Position numbers and translations under genes: made by a program. Positions 1-6,283 of a DNA stretch of 7,695 nt are shown piece after piece (within the stretch, counting starts at the first letter, position 1; each line of letters starts with the position of its first letter). The notes beneath the pieces were generated by a model that was given only the letters and a program-made list of their open reading frames with translations, did no database searches and had not been told where the DNA came from. The stretch spans positions 1 through 7,695 of the forward strand of contig CANCGK010000042.1 of NCBI GenBank assembly GCA_947377595.1. Reading direction: 5' to 3'. This DNA is from a bacterium. GTDB taxonomy: Bacteria > Babelota > Babeliae > Babelales > Chromulinivoraceae.

Positions 1-2300
1 GATCCATCACTCACTCCAATAATTTTAGAAATAATAATCGATGTCCCCAATGATGGAAGAGATAAAATTCCAGATGTATTAAAAGTTTGATCTAGCTCAC
101 CTGTTTCACCATTTAATCGAGCTACTAAGCATTCTGAATTATAAGCCGCAGCGACAATAATATTATAATTTTGATCAAATCCCATGCGAATATTATCAGG
201 AGAAATTGAAATTGATGAAAAAATATTAGACAAAACACCATTGATACCAAATGCAGAAATTAAACCTGATCCATCTGGAGCGAGAGCAGCAACATCAAGA
301 CCCCCTGTCAAATTGTTAAGATAAGCCATAAAAATAACCTGCTCAGCATTAACAAGACATCTATACAAAGGACCCATATGTAATCCAAAATCAGTCGCAG
401 AAATTGTGCCAGGGTTTGCACCAAAAGGATTAAACGATGTATCAAGAGCTCCTGTTGCAATTTTATGAGCAGTTAACATACCTGCAGTTGAAGAAACCTT
501 ACTTGATAATAAAACACGCTGAGAATTTTGTTGCACAATCCCCAATCCTTGGTAACCAATACCCGATATATCAGCAACCCACTGCTCACTGCCTTGATTG
601 CTATACTGACGTATAATCGCTCCTTGCTCACTATATCCAGTAACATATATATTAGTTGCACTATCTTCCATAATTGATGAAATATATTCATTATTGCAAT
701 GTAAAGGCAAAGATTTTTTCCCCGTACCAGCTGCAAAATTAGTATCAATAAGACCTGCAGGTGTTAAGCGAGTTAAGATCATATTTGAATTATTACTTGT
801 TGAAAGATAGCCATCCATACCAACTAAAATATTGGTTGATGCAAGCTCAATAACAGATCGAGCTCTTTGCATTAATGCAACACCATATAATCCATCAAAA
901 GGAGTAACAACACCCGGATACATACTTAAAGATCCGAATGAACGATCTTGCAAACCTTGCTGCACGATTGACGGAAATTGAGGAACTTGCACAGCATAAG
1001 CATCTTGATACATTGATGTAATCACAGGCATATTGTTATTATTAACAACCTGATAACCTGCAAGATAGATTCTACCATCAACCCCTATAGCTGCTGACAA
1101 TAAAGAATTTGCTTGAGCACACCCAGTATGAAATTCATGATAACCTAAGCCATTAAATGTTGGATCTAAAAAACCATTGCCAGTTAAACGAGTCACTCTA
1201 TGCGCTTGCAATGTTTGATTAGATCCAACTAAAAATATCATATTATCAGTTGTTGTCATTAAAGCATGCAGATCAAAAATATTTTGATTACTCAAGACGA
1301 CATTATTATTAAAACTAGCATTCAATACACCTGTTGCAGCAACAAGACTTGTCACTTGTATAGATCCATTGATTTGAGCTGCGATAATAATATTGTTATG
1401 ACTATCAAAAGCTATACGAATTTGAGCTGGATTTGCATTTTGTAATAAAGAAAGTACAGCACAACCATGATTTGCAAATGATGTATCAAGCAGACCTTGT
1501 GAAGTAAATTTAAAGACCGTAACATTATTATCAGGAGTTAAACATGCAATATACAAAGCGTCATAAGCATCGACGAGCACTGAATATAAACCATAAGTAA
1601 TATTGGGCAATAGACCTGATCCATTCAATGAAATAATTCCATTCGATCCAAAAGATGTATCTAAAACACCTGCTGATGAATAACTTCCTTGAGTATAGCG
1701 AGCTATTTGAGCATTATTATCATCAAACCCAACTGCTATAATTGATCCATTTGATTGTTGCGCTAATGCATTAATAGATCTCCATGTACCTCCAGAAAAA
1801 GTCACTGATCCTGAACCATCCAGATTGACTCTTTGCAACCATCCATTCGTTCCAGAGACTTGATCGTCACCCCCAGCAACAAGAATTCTATTTTGTCCAT
1901 CAAGCATCATAGCTTGAACCATTGATGAATGAGCGCCAAGATCAAAAGTTCCTGGAGTTCCAAAAATTCCAGAATCTACAAGACCTGCATAATTATATTC
2001 AGCTAAAAAGCTATTTAAATTTGGCGAACTTAAAGCCGCAAGAATAGAGCCATTTGATAATGTTTGCACAGCACGAACTTGTCCATTCAATAATTGATTT
2101 GAACAGTCTAATGTCCCTTGTAATCCAAATGTTACATCTAAACTGCCAGGGCTTGCTAATGTTTGATCTTGAGCAAATCCTTCAATAAAATAATCGCCAT
2201 ATAAACGAGAAAAAGTCGATGTTGTCGTGGCGAAAATACTGGTAGAATCATGCAATAAACATGTTGTCAGTATAAGAATGTATGATAATCTATTTTTCAC
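1..2300 (-). CDS. Secreted delta-60 (DUF5122) repeat beta-propeller protein, 3'-truncated by window edge
   Basis: I translated the minus strand from a GTG at 2298-2300 and it stays open for 766 codons to the window edge, so the C-terminus is missing. An AGGA ribosome site lies 6 bases before the GTG. The N-terminus (MKNRLSYILILTTCLL..SIFA) is a classic Sec signal peptide with likely cleavage after residue 24, so the protein is exported. About every 55-60 residues (sometimes about 100) a G-x-L-D-x-x-F-x-x-x-G motif recurs: clear copies start near residues 52, 211, 269, 376, 516, 617 and 735, with degenerate ones near 106, 324, 449 and 679. This is the delta-60 repeat, which in known proteins folds as blades of a beta-propeller. 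The segments between carry alternating hydrophobic strands such as IIVAAAY and RIYLAGY. Asn, Ser and Gln are abundant and Lys is rare, as expected outside the cytoplasm. The molecular function is unknown; surface binding or adhesion is only a guess. Confidence 0.88.
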   Translation of the reverse strand, partial: MKNRLSYILILTTCLLHDSTSIFATTTSTFSRLYGDYFIEGFAQDQTLASPGSLDVTFGLQGTLDCSNQLLNGQVRAVQTLSNGSILAALSSPNLNSFLAEYNYAGLVDSGIFGTPGTFDLGAHSSMVQAMMLDGQNRILVAGGDDQVSGTNGWLQRVNLDGSGSVTFSGGTWRSINALAQQSNGSIIAVGFDDNNAQIARYTQGSYSSAGVLDTSFGSNGIISLNGSGLLPNITYGLYSVLVDAYDALYIACLTPDNNVTVFKFTSQGLLDTSFANHGCAVLSLLQNANPAQIRIAFDSHNNIIIAAQINGSIQVTSLVAATGVLNASFNNNVVLSNQNIFDLHALMTTTDNMIFLVGSNQTLQAHRVTRLTGNGFLDPTFNGLGYHEFHTGCAQANSLLSAAIGVDGRIYLAGYQVVNNNNMPVITSMYQDAYAVQVPQFPSIVQQGLQDRSFGSLSMYPGVVTPFDGLYGVALMQRARSVIELASTNILVGMDGYLSTSNNSNMILTRLTPAGLIDTNFAAGTGKKSLPLHCNNEYISSIMEDSATNIYVTGYSEQGAIIRQYSNQGSEQWVADISGIGYQGLGIVQQNSQRVLLSSKVSSTAGMLTAHKIATGALDTSFNPFGANPGTISATDFGLHMGPLYRCLVNAEQVIFMAYLNNLTGGLDVAALAPDGSGLISAFGINGVLSNIFSSISISPDNIRMGFDQNYNIIVAAAYNSECLVARLNGETGELDQTFNTSGILSLPSLGTSIIISKIIGVSDG

Positions 2301-2354
2301 AAAACTTCCTTTTCTCTAAAACATATAAAACTTCATAGATAGCAAGCTACATAT

Positions 2355-2360
2355 TTTATA
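2355..2360 (-). promoter_or_regulatory. Possible -10 box for the delta-60 gene
   Basis: On the minus strand TATAAA, directly preceded by TG, lies about 55 bases upstream of the GTG start. No convincing -35 box is visible: the sequence where it should lie is a run of T and A. This is a weak call made only because the gene needs its own promoter in this divergent region. Confidence 0.25.
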
Positions 2361-2399
2361 CAAGAAAAAAAAGATTTTTTGATTTTTTATACAATAGAG

Positions 2400-2415
2400 C
2401 GGAAAAAATTTTCCG
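2400..2415. promoter_or_regulatory. AT-rich palindrome in the divergent intergenic region (possible operator)
   Basis: The 16 bases CGGAAAAAATTTTCCG form two 7-bp arms (CGGAAAA and TTTTCCG) around a 2-base centre. A two-base loop makes an RNA hairpin unlikely, and no T-run follows on either strand, so a dimeric protein binding site is the better reading. It lies about 100 bp before the delta-60 gene and about 165 bp before the ATPase gene and could serve either. No matching site was seen elsewhere in the window. Confidence 0.35.
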
Positions 2416-2461
2416 ATTCTATTTTGCAATCGCTGTCGTAAATAACTAAACTCTTATCTTT

Positions 2462-2503
2462 TCCATGTAATTTGTAATGACTTATGACAATTTTCATGGA
2501 GAA
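2462..2503. repeat. Near-palindromic 42-bp repeat, copy 1
   Basis: This copy shares its first 13 bases (TCCATGTAATTTG) and last 18 bases (GACAATTTTCATGGAGAA) exactly with the copy at 2536-2577; only the 11-base middle differs. Within each copy the ends are inverted: TCCATGTAATTTG can pair with CAATTTTCATGGA at 11 of 13 positions. The middle contains TGACTTAT, the reverse complement of ATAAGTCA in the middle of copy 2. It lies in non-coding DNA upstream of the ATPase gene. It could be a small palindromic repeat family, a duplicated leader or a regulator site. Confidence 0.75.
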
Positions 2504-2517
2504 ATTCTAATAAAATA

Positions 2518-2547
2518 TTGACAAAGCTAACACTGTCCATGTAATTT
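2518..2547 (+). promoter_or_regulatory. Possible promoter of the ATPase gene
   Basis: A perfect -35 hexamer TTGACA at 2518-2523 is followed after 18 bases by TAATTT at 2542-2547, a weak -10 box. Transcription would begin around 2554, inside repeat copy 2. That would exclude the TTG at 2546 as a start codon and leave only the second half of the repeat in the messenger. The -10 box is inside the left arm of the repeat, so a protein binding the palindrome would block this promoter. Confidence 0.4.
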
Positions 2548-2577
2548 GATAATAAGTCAGACAATTTTCATGGAGAA
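2536..2577. repeat. Near-palindromic 42-bp repeat, copy 2, carrying the ATPase ribosome binding site
   Basis: This is the second copy of the element at 2462-2503, starting 74 bases later, with identical 13-base left and 18-base right parts. Its right arm includes GGAG at 2572-2575, the ribosome binding site of the ATPase gene, 6 bases before the ATG at 2582. A second, overlapping inverted repeat uses different bases: CTGTCCAT at 2533-2540 can pair with ATGGACAG at 2582-2589, which contains the start codon. Confidence 0.75.
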
Positions 2578-2581
2578 TATT

Positions 2582-3754
2582 ATGGACAGAGCTATTTATT
2601 TGCAACGTATCGAATCACAATATCGAATACATCCTATTTGCGCAATATTAGGTGCAAGACAAGTTGGAAAAACTACTTTAGCTCGCAAATTTGCTGCGCA
2701 ATCACAACTACCAACAGTATTTTTTGATCTAGAAGACCCTACAAATCTGCTTGCTTTACAAAATCCAAAACTTGTATTAGGTGAATATGAAGGATGTTTA
2801 ATTATTATTGATGAAATTCAACGACGTCCAGAACTATTTCCTATTTTACGAGTTTTAGTTGATGATCCTGTAAAAAAATATACTTTTTTAATTTTAGGCA
2901 GCGCATCACGAGACTTAATTCACCAATCTTCCGAAACACTTGCCGGTAGAATTGGCTATATTTATCTACCTCCATTTACTTTGCTTGAAGTAGGCCAAAC
3001 AAAAAAACTATTATTGCGTGGAGGATTTCCACGATCATTTTTAGCCCAAACAGATCAAGATAGTTCTGCTTGGCTTAAAGATTATATTATGACATTTTTA
3101 GAACGTGATATAAAAATGCTTGGATTTGATAATATTGCTCCTTTGAATATGTATAGATTTTGGATGATGCTTTGTTTTTACCATGGCCAACTTGTCAACA
3201 ATTCAGAAATTAGTAAATCGTTAATGATATCAAGACCACTAGCAATGCACTATTTAGATATTCTTGCTGGCGCATTTATGATTCGAATTTTACAGCCATG
3301 GCACGAAAACATACAAAAGCGCCAAATCAAAACACCAAAAATTTATTTTAGGGATACAGGAATTTTTAATAATTTAATGGGCATACATACATTAGATGGC
3401 ATCATGAGAAATCCAAAAATAGGTGTGTTATGGGAAGGATTTGCGTTAGAACAAATTCTGACTTGTCTACAAATTGACAACGAAAAAGCTTTTTTTTGGG
3501 CAACTCATAATGATGCAGAACTTGATTTACTGATTTTTAAAAACGGCAAACGAATTGGTTTTGAATTTAAATATTCCGATACTCCATCTGTAACAAAATC
3601 TATGCATATCGCACTTCAAGATCTAAAATTAGATTATCTTTTTGTTATTTTTCCCGGAACTATCAAATTTCCTATGCATGAAAAAATTATGGCCTATAGT
3701 TTAGATCTCATAGAACAGCTAGAAGTAACTATTGATATGATTTTGCAGAAATAG
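2582..3754 (+). CDS. AAA family ATPase with C-terminal DUF4143 (PD-(D/E)XK-like) domain
   Basis: This 390-residue protein is a full-length member of the widespread AAA_14 plus DUF4143 ATP-binding family. Walker A is GARQVGKTT (residues 24-32, Lys30), Walker B is LIIIDE (73-78), and LILGSASR (103-110) looks like the sensor strand. The family signatures LRGGFPRSFL (145-154), FLERDI (172-177), LQPWHENIQKRQIKTPKIY (237-255) and WEGFALEQI (284-292) are all present. The C-terminal part has D315 and E328-x-K330 in a nuclease-like arrangement; whether it cuts DNA is unknown for the family. I chose the ATG at 2582 because GGAG sits 6 bases upstream; in-frame TTG at 2546 and ATG at 2570 lie inside the repeat and have no good ribosome site. 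Repeats abut both ends of the gene, and its TAG stop is the first three bases of the downstream repeat. The cellular role is not established; defence or mobile-element links are only suspected. Confidence 0.92.
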   Translation: MDRAIYLQRIESQYRIHPICAILGARQVGKTTLARKFAAQSQLPTVFFDLEDPTNLLALQNPKLVLGEYEGCLIIIDEIQRRPELFPILRVLVDDPVKKYTFLILGSASRDLIHQSSETLAGRIGYIYLPPFTLLEVGQTKKLLLRGGFPRSFLAQTDQDSSAWLKDYIMTFLERDIKMLGFDNIAPLNMYRFWMMLCFYHGQLVNNSEISKSLMISRPLAMHYLDILAGAFMIRILQPWHENIQKRQIKTPKIYFRDTGIFNNLMGIHTLDGIMRNPKIGVLWEGFALEQILTCLQIDNEKAFFWATHNDAELDLLIFKNGKRIGFEFKYSDTPSVTKSMHIALQDLKLDYLFVIFPGTIKFPMHEKIMAYSLDLIEQLEVTIDMILQK

Positions 3755-3782
3755 GTCGTATTTTTAATTGCTAAGTAGTTAC
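3752..3782. repeat. 31-bp direct repeat, copy A, starting on the ATPase stop codon
   Basis: The 31 bases match 3946-3976 with two differences (T/C and A/G), at a spacing of 194 bp. The first three bases are the TAG stop codon of the ATPase gene. Its TAAGTAGTT end is also nearly the reverse complement of AACTACTCA at 3816-3824, so a local hairpin could form between 3772 and 3824 in competition with the larger fold to the right. Confidence 0.8.
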
Positions 3783-3815
3783 AGAAAAACCTCAATTAAT
3801 GCAAAGAATTATTGC

Positions 3816-3974
3816 AACTACTCACCTCTATTGATTTTTGCCCTACGTTTTTTACAAAACTCCGGGACTCATGAGGCCCGTGGGCTTAATGCACCTATAA
3901 AAAGCGTTTAATGGCCGCCGTCACCATGCTCCCGGAGCGTGAGCGTAGGTCGTATTTTCAATTGCTGAGTAGTT
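3816..3974. repeat. GC-rich imperfect inverted repeat element (about 160 bp) between convergent genes
   Basis: Matching arms occur in nested order. AACTACTCA (3816-3824) pairs with TGAGTAGTT (3966-3974), ATTGA (3830-3834) with TCAAT (3958-3962), CCTACG (3842-3847) with CGTAGG (3944-3949), CTCCGGGA (3860-3867) with TCCCGGAG (3930-3937), and CATG (3870-3873) with CATG (3925-3928). The core 3860-3950 has 53 G or C in 91 bases, far above its surroundings. No open frame of note was seen. It could be a non-autonomous palindromic mobile element, a structured RNA, or a protein-binding repeat; I recognise no known family. Its right end is copied in direct orientation at 3752-3782. Confidence 0.7.
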
Positions 3975-3976
3975 AC
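3946..3976. repeat. 31-bp direct repeat, copy B, at the right end of the GC-rich element
   Basis: This copy differs from 3752-3782 at two positions. It forms the right arm of the GC-rich inverted repeat and ends 14 bases before the terminator hairpin. One copy at each side of the GC-rich segment is the pattern expected from insertion or duplication, though the length (31 bp) is long for a target-site duplication. Confidence 0.8.
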
Positions 3977-3990
3977 GAATTATTTTATAA

Positions 3991-4035
3991 AAAAAAAGTA
4001 AATCAAAGATTTTATGCCTTTGATTTACTTTTTTT
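3991..4035. terminator. Bidirectional rho-independent terminator between ATPase and GNAT genes
   Basis: A perfect 18-bp stem pairs 3991-4008 (A7, GTAAATCAAAG) with 4018-4035 (CTTTGATTTAC, T7) around a 9-base loop. The T-run follows the stem on the plus strand and the A-run gives a U-run on the minus strand, so it can stop transcripts from both convergent genes. It lies 24 bases past the GNAT stop, so it chiefly ends the rpsF-rpsR-truA-GNAT transcript, and 236 bases past the ATPase stop, beyond the GC-rich element. Confidence 0.9.
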
Positions 4036-4059
4036 ATAATAATTTTTTTGTATTATTTT

Positions 4060-4647
4060 TTATTTTTTTGATGGATATAAAACTAAATCCATATATTTAT
4101 CATCGTAATGTTTGATATCTTTAAATCCAAATTTACCTTCATAAACAGATCGTGCACGAGTATTTAATAATCGAGTAAATGTTGTTAATTTTACAGCTCC
4201 TCGAGCAACAGAATCATCGATAAAATATTGAACTAACTTTGATGCATAACCCTTACCGCGATGATCTTTGTCGACAATCAAAAATAACATCTGCCACCAA
4301 TAAGCAGACTTTGGATAATAAGCCAACAAACCAACTGTTTTACCAGATTGACGTAATACTTTTAAAATTAAATTACTATGAGCGCTATGCTGAGATGAAG
4401 AGCGATTATCAAGCATAAAATCAACATCAAAATCATCTTCGCTAATTTTATCCCAATCACCATACTGAAGCCATTGCCAATCATCATGAAACATCTGTTT
4501 GACGGCATCTTTATCTCGCCATGCTTGATAATCAACAACTCCATTATCATAAACAGACCATGCATACCAACAAAATACTAAAGTCGCTACCGCAACAAAA
4601 GCAAGAACCAAACTCATCATCAAGCGATAAGATTTAAAAAAAATCAT
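4060..4647 (-). CDS. Membrane-anchored GNAT family N-acetyltransferase
   Basis: This 195-residue protein has one hydrophobic segment at about residues 10-30 followed by a soluble GNAT domain. Acetyl-CoA binding motif A is visible as LFLIVDKDHRGKGYASKLV (121-139) with the R-G-K-G-Y-A pyrophosphate loop at 130-135. Motif B follows as NTRARSVYEGKFGF (162-175), with Tyr169 in the usual place of the general acid. Two or three basic residues before the membrane segment favour the C-terminal domain being outside if it is an anchor, yet acetyl-CoA is cytoplasmic, so topology is unclear. The start ATG at 4645-4647 has AGGA 7 bases upstream. It is the last gene of the S6 operon, 21 bases after truA. 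The acceptor substrate cannot be read from the sequence; S18 acetylation, the job of RimI, is tempting from context but the anchor argues against it. Confidence 0.87.
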   Translation of the reverse strand: MIFFKSYRLMMSLVLAFVAVATLVFCWYAWSVYDNGVVDYQAWRDKDAVKQMFHDDWQWLQYGDWDKISEDDFDVDFMLDNRSSSQHSAHSNLILKVLRQSGKTVGLLAYYPKSAYWWQMLFLIVDKDHRGKGYASKLVQYFIDDSVARGAVKLTTFTRLLNTRARSVYEGKFGFKDIKHYDDKYMDLVLYPSKK

Positions 4648-4668
4648 AAAAATATCCTTTTTAAAAAA

Positions 4669-5409
4669 TTATTCATATTTTATTTCATACAATAATAAAC
4701 CTTTTGCCGGAGAATTTGGCAAAATTTGTGCAGGATCTTTTTTTGCAAGAGCAATAGAAATATCTTCACACGTGAATTGATCTTTAGATGCTACAGCCAA
4801 TGCTGCACCGACTATTCTTCTAATCATATAACGTAAAAAGCCAGGACCTTTAACAACAATTCGATGAGCTTGTTTTGTATCATCATACTCTACATCAATC
4901 GAATCTATAGTTCTAATTGTGCTATGCATATCATAACCAGTACAAAAAGATCTAAAATCATGCGTACCGACAAAGCGCTGTAAAGCTTGCTGTAAAATAT
5001 TAAGATCAACAGGACGAGAAAAATACCAACCATACTGTTGAACAAAAGGTAATGGTCGATGAGTAAAAAATAAATAATGATAAGTTTTTGAAATAACCCC
5101 ATGACGAGGGTTAAAAGTATCTGATGTAAGTTCGATACTCATAATAAGAACATCTGCAGGTAAATCATTATTCCATGCAAATTTTAAACGATCAGGTGCG
5201 ATCATCATATCCAATGTAAATGATGCAACTTGCCCTAAAGCATGTACACCAGCATCGGTACGAGACGCACCTGTAATCGAAATTTTTTGTTTAAAAACAG
5301 AAAAAAAAGACTGTTCTAAAACTTGTACAACGCTGATATCTTCTGGTTGCTTTTGCCATCCATGATATGCTGTGCCATCATAAGCAACAACCATTTTATA
5401 TACAGCCAT
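4669..5409 (-). CDS. truA: tRNA pseudouridine synthase A
   Basis: TruA turns uridines 38-40 in the tRNA anticodon arm into pseudouridine in the cytoplasm. The 246-residue product has the normal family length. The N-terminal VAYDGTAYHGWQKQP (8-22) is the family signature, the catalytic aspartate is D52 in GASRTDAGVHA (47-57), and FNPRHGVISKTYHY (99-112), GTHDFRSFC (148-156) and GPGFLRYMIRRIVG (188-201) are the other conserved blocks. The start ATG at 5407-5409 matches the usual family N-terminus. No clear ribosome site precedes it (the 16-base gap after rpsR is A/T-rich), so translation may depend on coupling to the S18 gene upstream. It lies between rpsR and the GNAT gene in one operon. I see no damaged residues. 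Confidence 0.97.
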   Translation of the reverse strand: MAVYKMVVAYDGTAYHGWQKQPEDISVVQVLEQSFFSVFKQKISITGASRTDAGVHALGQVASFTLDMMIAPDRLKFAWNNDLPADVLIMSIELTSDTFNPRHGVISKTYHYLFFTHRPLPFVQQYGWYFSRPVDLNILQQALQRFVGTHDFRSFCTGYDMHSTIRTIDSIDVEYDDTKQAHRIVVKGPGFLRYMIRRIVGAALAVASKDQFTCEDISIALAKKDPAQILPNSPAKGLLLYEIKYE

Positions 5410-5425
5410 AATGTACTTTTAAAAA

Positions 5426-5713
5426 TTAATAACTTGTTGCGCAATACGGCAATAAAGCCATAACGCGAGCATTTTTAATTTCTCGTGCAACCATTTTTTG
5501 ATATTTGCAACTGTTGCCAGAAATACGAGCTGGTAAAATTTTACCACGTTCTGTTAAGAATTTACGTAAAAAACCTGCGTTTTTGTAGTTAATTTCTGAA
5601 ACTAGTTCTGGGTTATTGCAAAATCTACAATGCTTTGATCCACCAGTTGAATCTTTGCGCAATTTCTTTTTTAAAAGACGCGCGCTAATTTTTAATTTAA
5701 TTTTTTTTGTCAT
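5426..5713 (-). CDS. rpsR: 30S ribosomal protein S18
   Basis: The 95-residue basic protein is S18, which binds S6 and sits on the platform of the small ribosomal subunit. The family core is clear: CRFCNNP (29-35), INYKNAGFLRKFLTERGKILPARISG (about 41-66), and the end KNARVMALLPY (80-90). Compared with typical S18 it has a longer Lys-rich head and a four-to-five-residue tail after LPY. The CxxC at 29/32 with further Cys69 and Cys91 recalls the cysteine-rich S18 type, though metal binding is not certain. The start at 5711-5713 has AGGA 6 bases upstream, overlapping the TAG stop of rpsF, which suggests translational coupling with its partner S6. Confidence 0.97.
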   Translation of the reverse strand: MTKKIKLKISARLLKKKLRKDSTGGSKHCRFCNNPELVSEINYKNAGFLRKFLTERGKILPARISGNSCKYQKMVAREIKNARVMALLPYCATSY

Positions 5714-5721
5714 GACAAGTC

Positions 5722-6264
5722 CTACTCGCTAATATCTTCAAAATCTTCTTCGTCTTCTTCATCAAAGCTTACTACAGGAACAATTTTTGCTTCTTTACCT
5801 GCAGCAACACCACCGATGACTGATTTTTCTTCAGCTTTTTTACCACGGAATGAACCTTTTGGTTTCAAAAGACCTTCCATATCATTTTTTTTCAAAAATG
5901 AATCAACATCATGAGGAGTATCTTCTAGTGATTCTGGACGTTTATATTCTAATGAAGCTTTTTCATCAAGACGACAAATCATATTTTTTACAATAAGATG
6001 ATTGAACTTGAAGATATAAGAACCGCGAATATCTTTTAATAACGCATCACGATTTTCTTGTGCAACTTCAAAACGAGTTAAAAAGTATACACCATAATCG
6101 TTTTTGTTGACTGGATAAGCCAAACGATATTTACCCCAACGTTCAAATGATAACATATCACCTGACGCTGCTCTTACTGCTTTTTGAAAATACGATTTAA
6201 TTGATTCAATCTCATCAGTCGTAATTTCTGGAACAGTTAAAAATAACATTTCGTAACGTAACAT
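5722..6264 (-). CDS. rpsF: 30S ribosomal protein S6 with long acidic C-terminal extension
   Basis: S6 pairs with S18 in the platform of the 30S subunit. Residues 1-100 are a standard S6 domain: MLRYEMLFL at the start, ERWGKYRLAYPV (41-52), YGVYFLTRFE (57-66) and the strand YIFKFNHLIVK (83-93). About 80 more residues follow; they are charged, low in complexity and end in an acidic stretch from about 168 (SFDEEDEEDFEDISE). Ordinary S6 is about 95-135 residues, so 180 is long. I start at the ATG at 6262-6264, which has AGGG about 5 bases upstream and gives the normal S6 N-terminus; a GTG two codons earlier (6268-6270) is possible but has the ribosome site touching it. This is the first gene of the rpsF-rpsR-truA-GNAT operon; rpsR follows after 8 bases. 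Confidence 0.95.
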   Translation of the reverse strand: MLRYEMLFLTVPEITTDEIESIKSYFQKAVRAASGDMLSFERWGKYRLAYPVNKNDYGVYFLTRFEVAQENRDALLKDIRGSYIFKFNHLIVKNMICRLDEKASLEYKRPESLEDTPHDVDSFLKKNDMEGLLKPKGSFRGKKAEEKSVIGGVAAGKEAKIVPVVSFDEEDEEDFEDISE

Positions 6265-6283
6265 ACGCACCCTATATGGATAC

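Noticed and set aside
473..748. Minus-strand open frame of 91 codons
   Set aside because: It lies in another frame of the delta-60 gene, whose own frame is open for the full 2300 bases with clear repeats and a signal peptide.
2361..2390. Terminator in the A/T tracts before the delta-60 gene
   Set aside because: The A and T runs have no G/C-containing stem, and both flanking genes start rather than end here.
2462..2577. CRISPR array
   Set aside because: There are only two units, they are palindromic with differing middles, the spacing is a single 32-base gap, and no cas gene is near.
2546..2581. An earlier start (TTG at 2546 or ATG at 2570) for the ATPase
   Set aside because: Both lie within the repeat and have no suitable ribosome site, while the ATG at 2582 has GGAG at the right distance and gives the usual family N-terminus.
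3816..3976. Integron attC site
   Set aside because: The size, the imperfect palindrome and the position after a gene fit, but the ends do not give the required RYYYAAC and GTTRRRY core sites (the right end reads GTTACGA), and no integrase is in the window.
3841..3976. tRNA or known structured RNA gene
   Set aside because: The GC-rich core folds as one long imperfect hairpin; I see no cloverleaf, T-loop or CCA end, and no known RNA motif.
4368..4565. Minus-strand open frame of 65 codons inside the GNAT gene
   Set aside because: It is a shadow of the GNAT frame, which has clear acetyl-CoA binding motifs; the shadow shows no domain or ribosome site.
4905..5102. Minus-strand open frame of 65 codons inside truA
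   Set aside because: It is an alternative frame of a well-conserved gene, and its hydrophobic look comes from A/T-rich codons.
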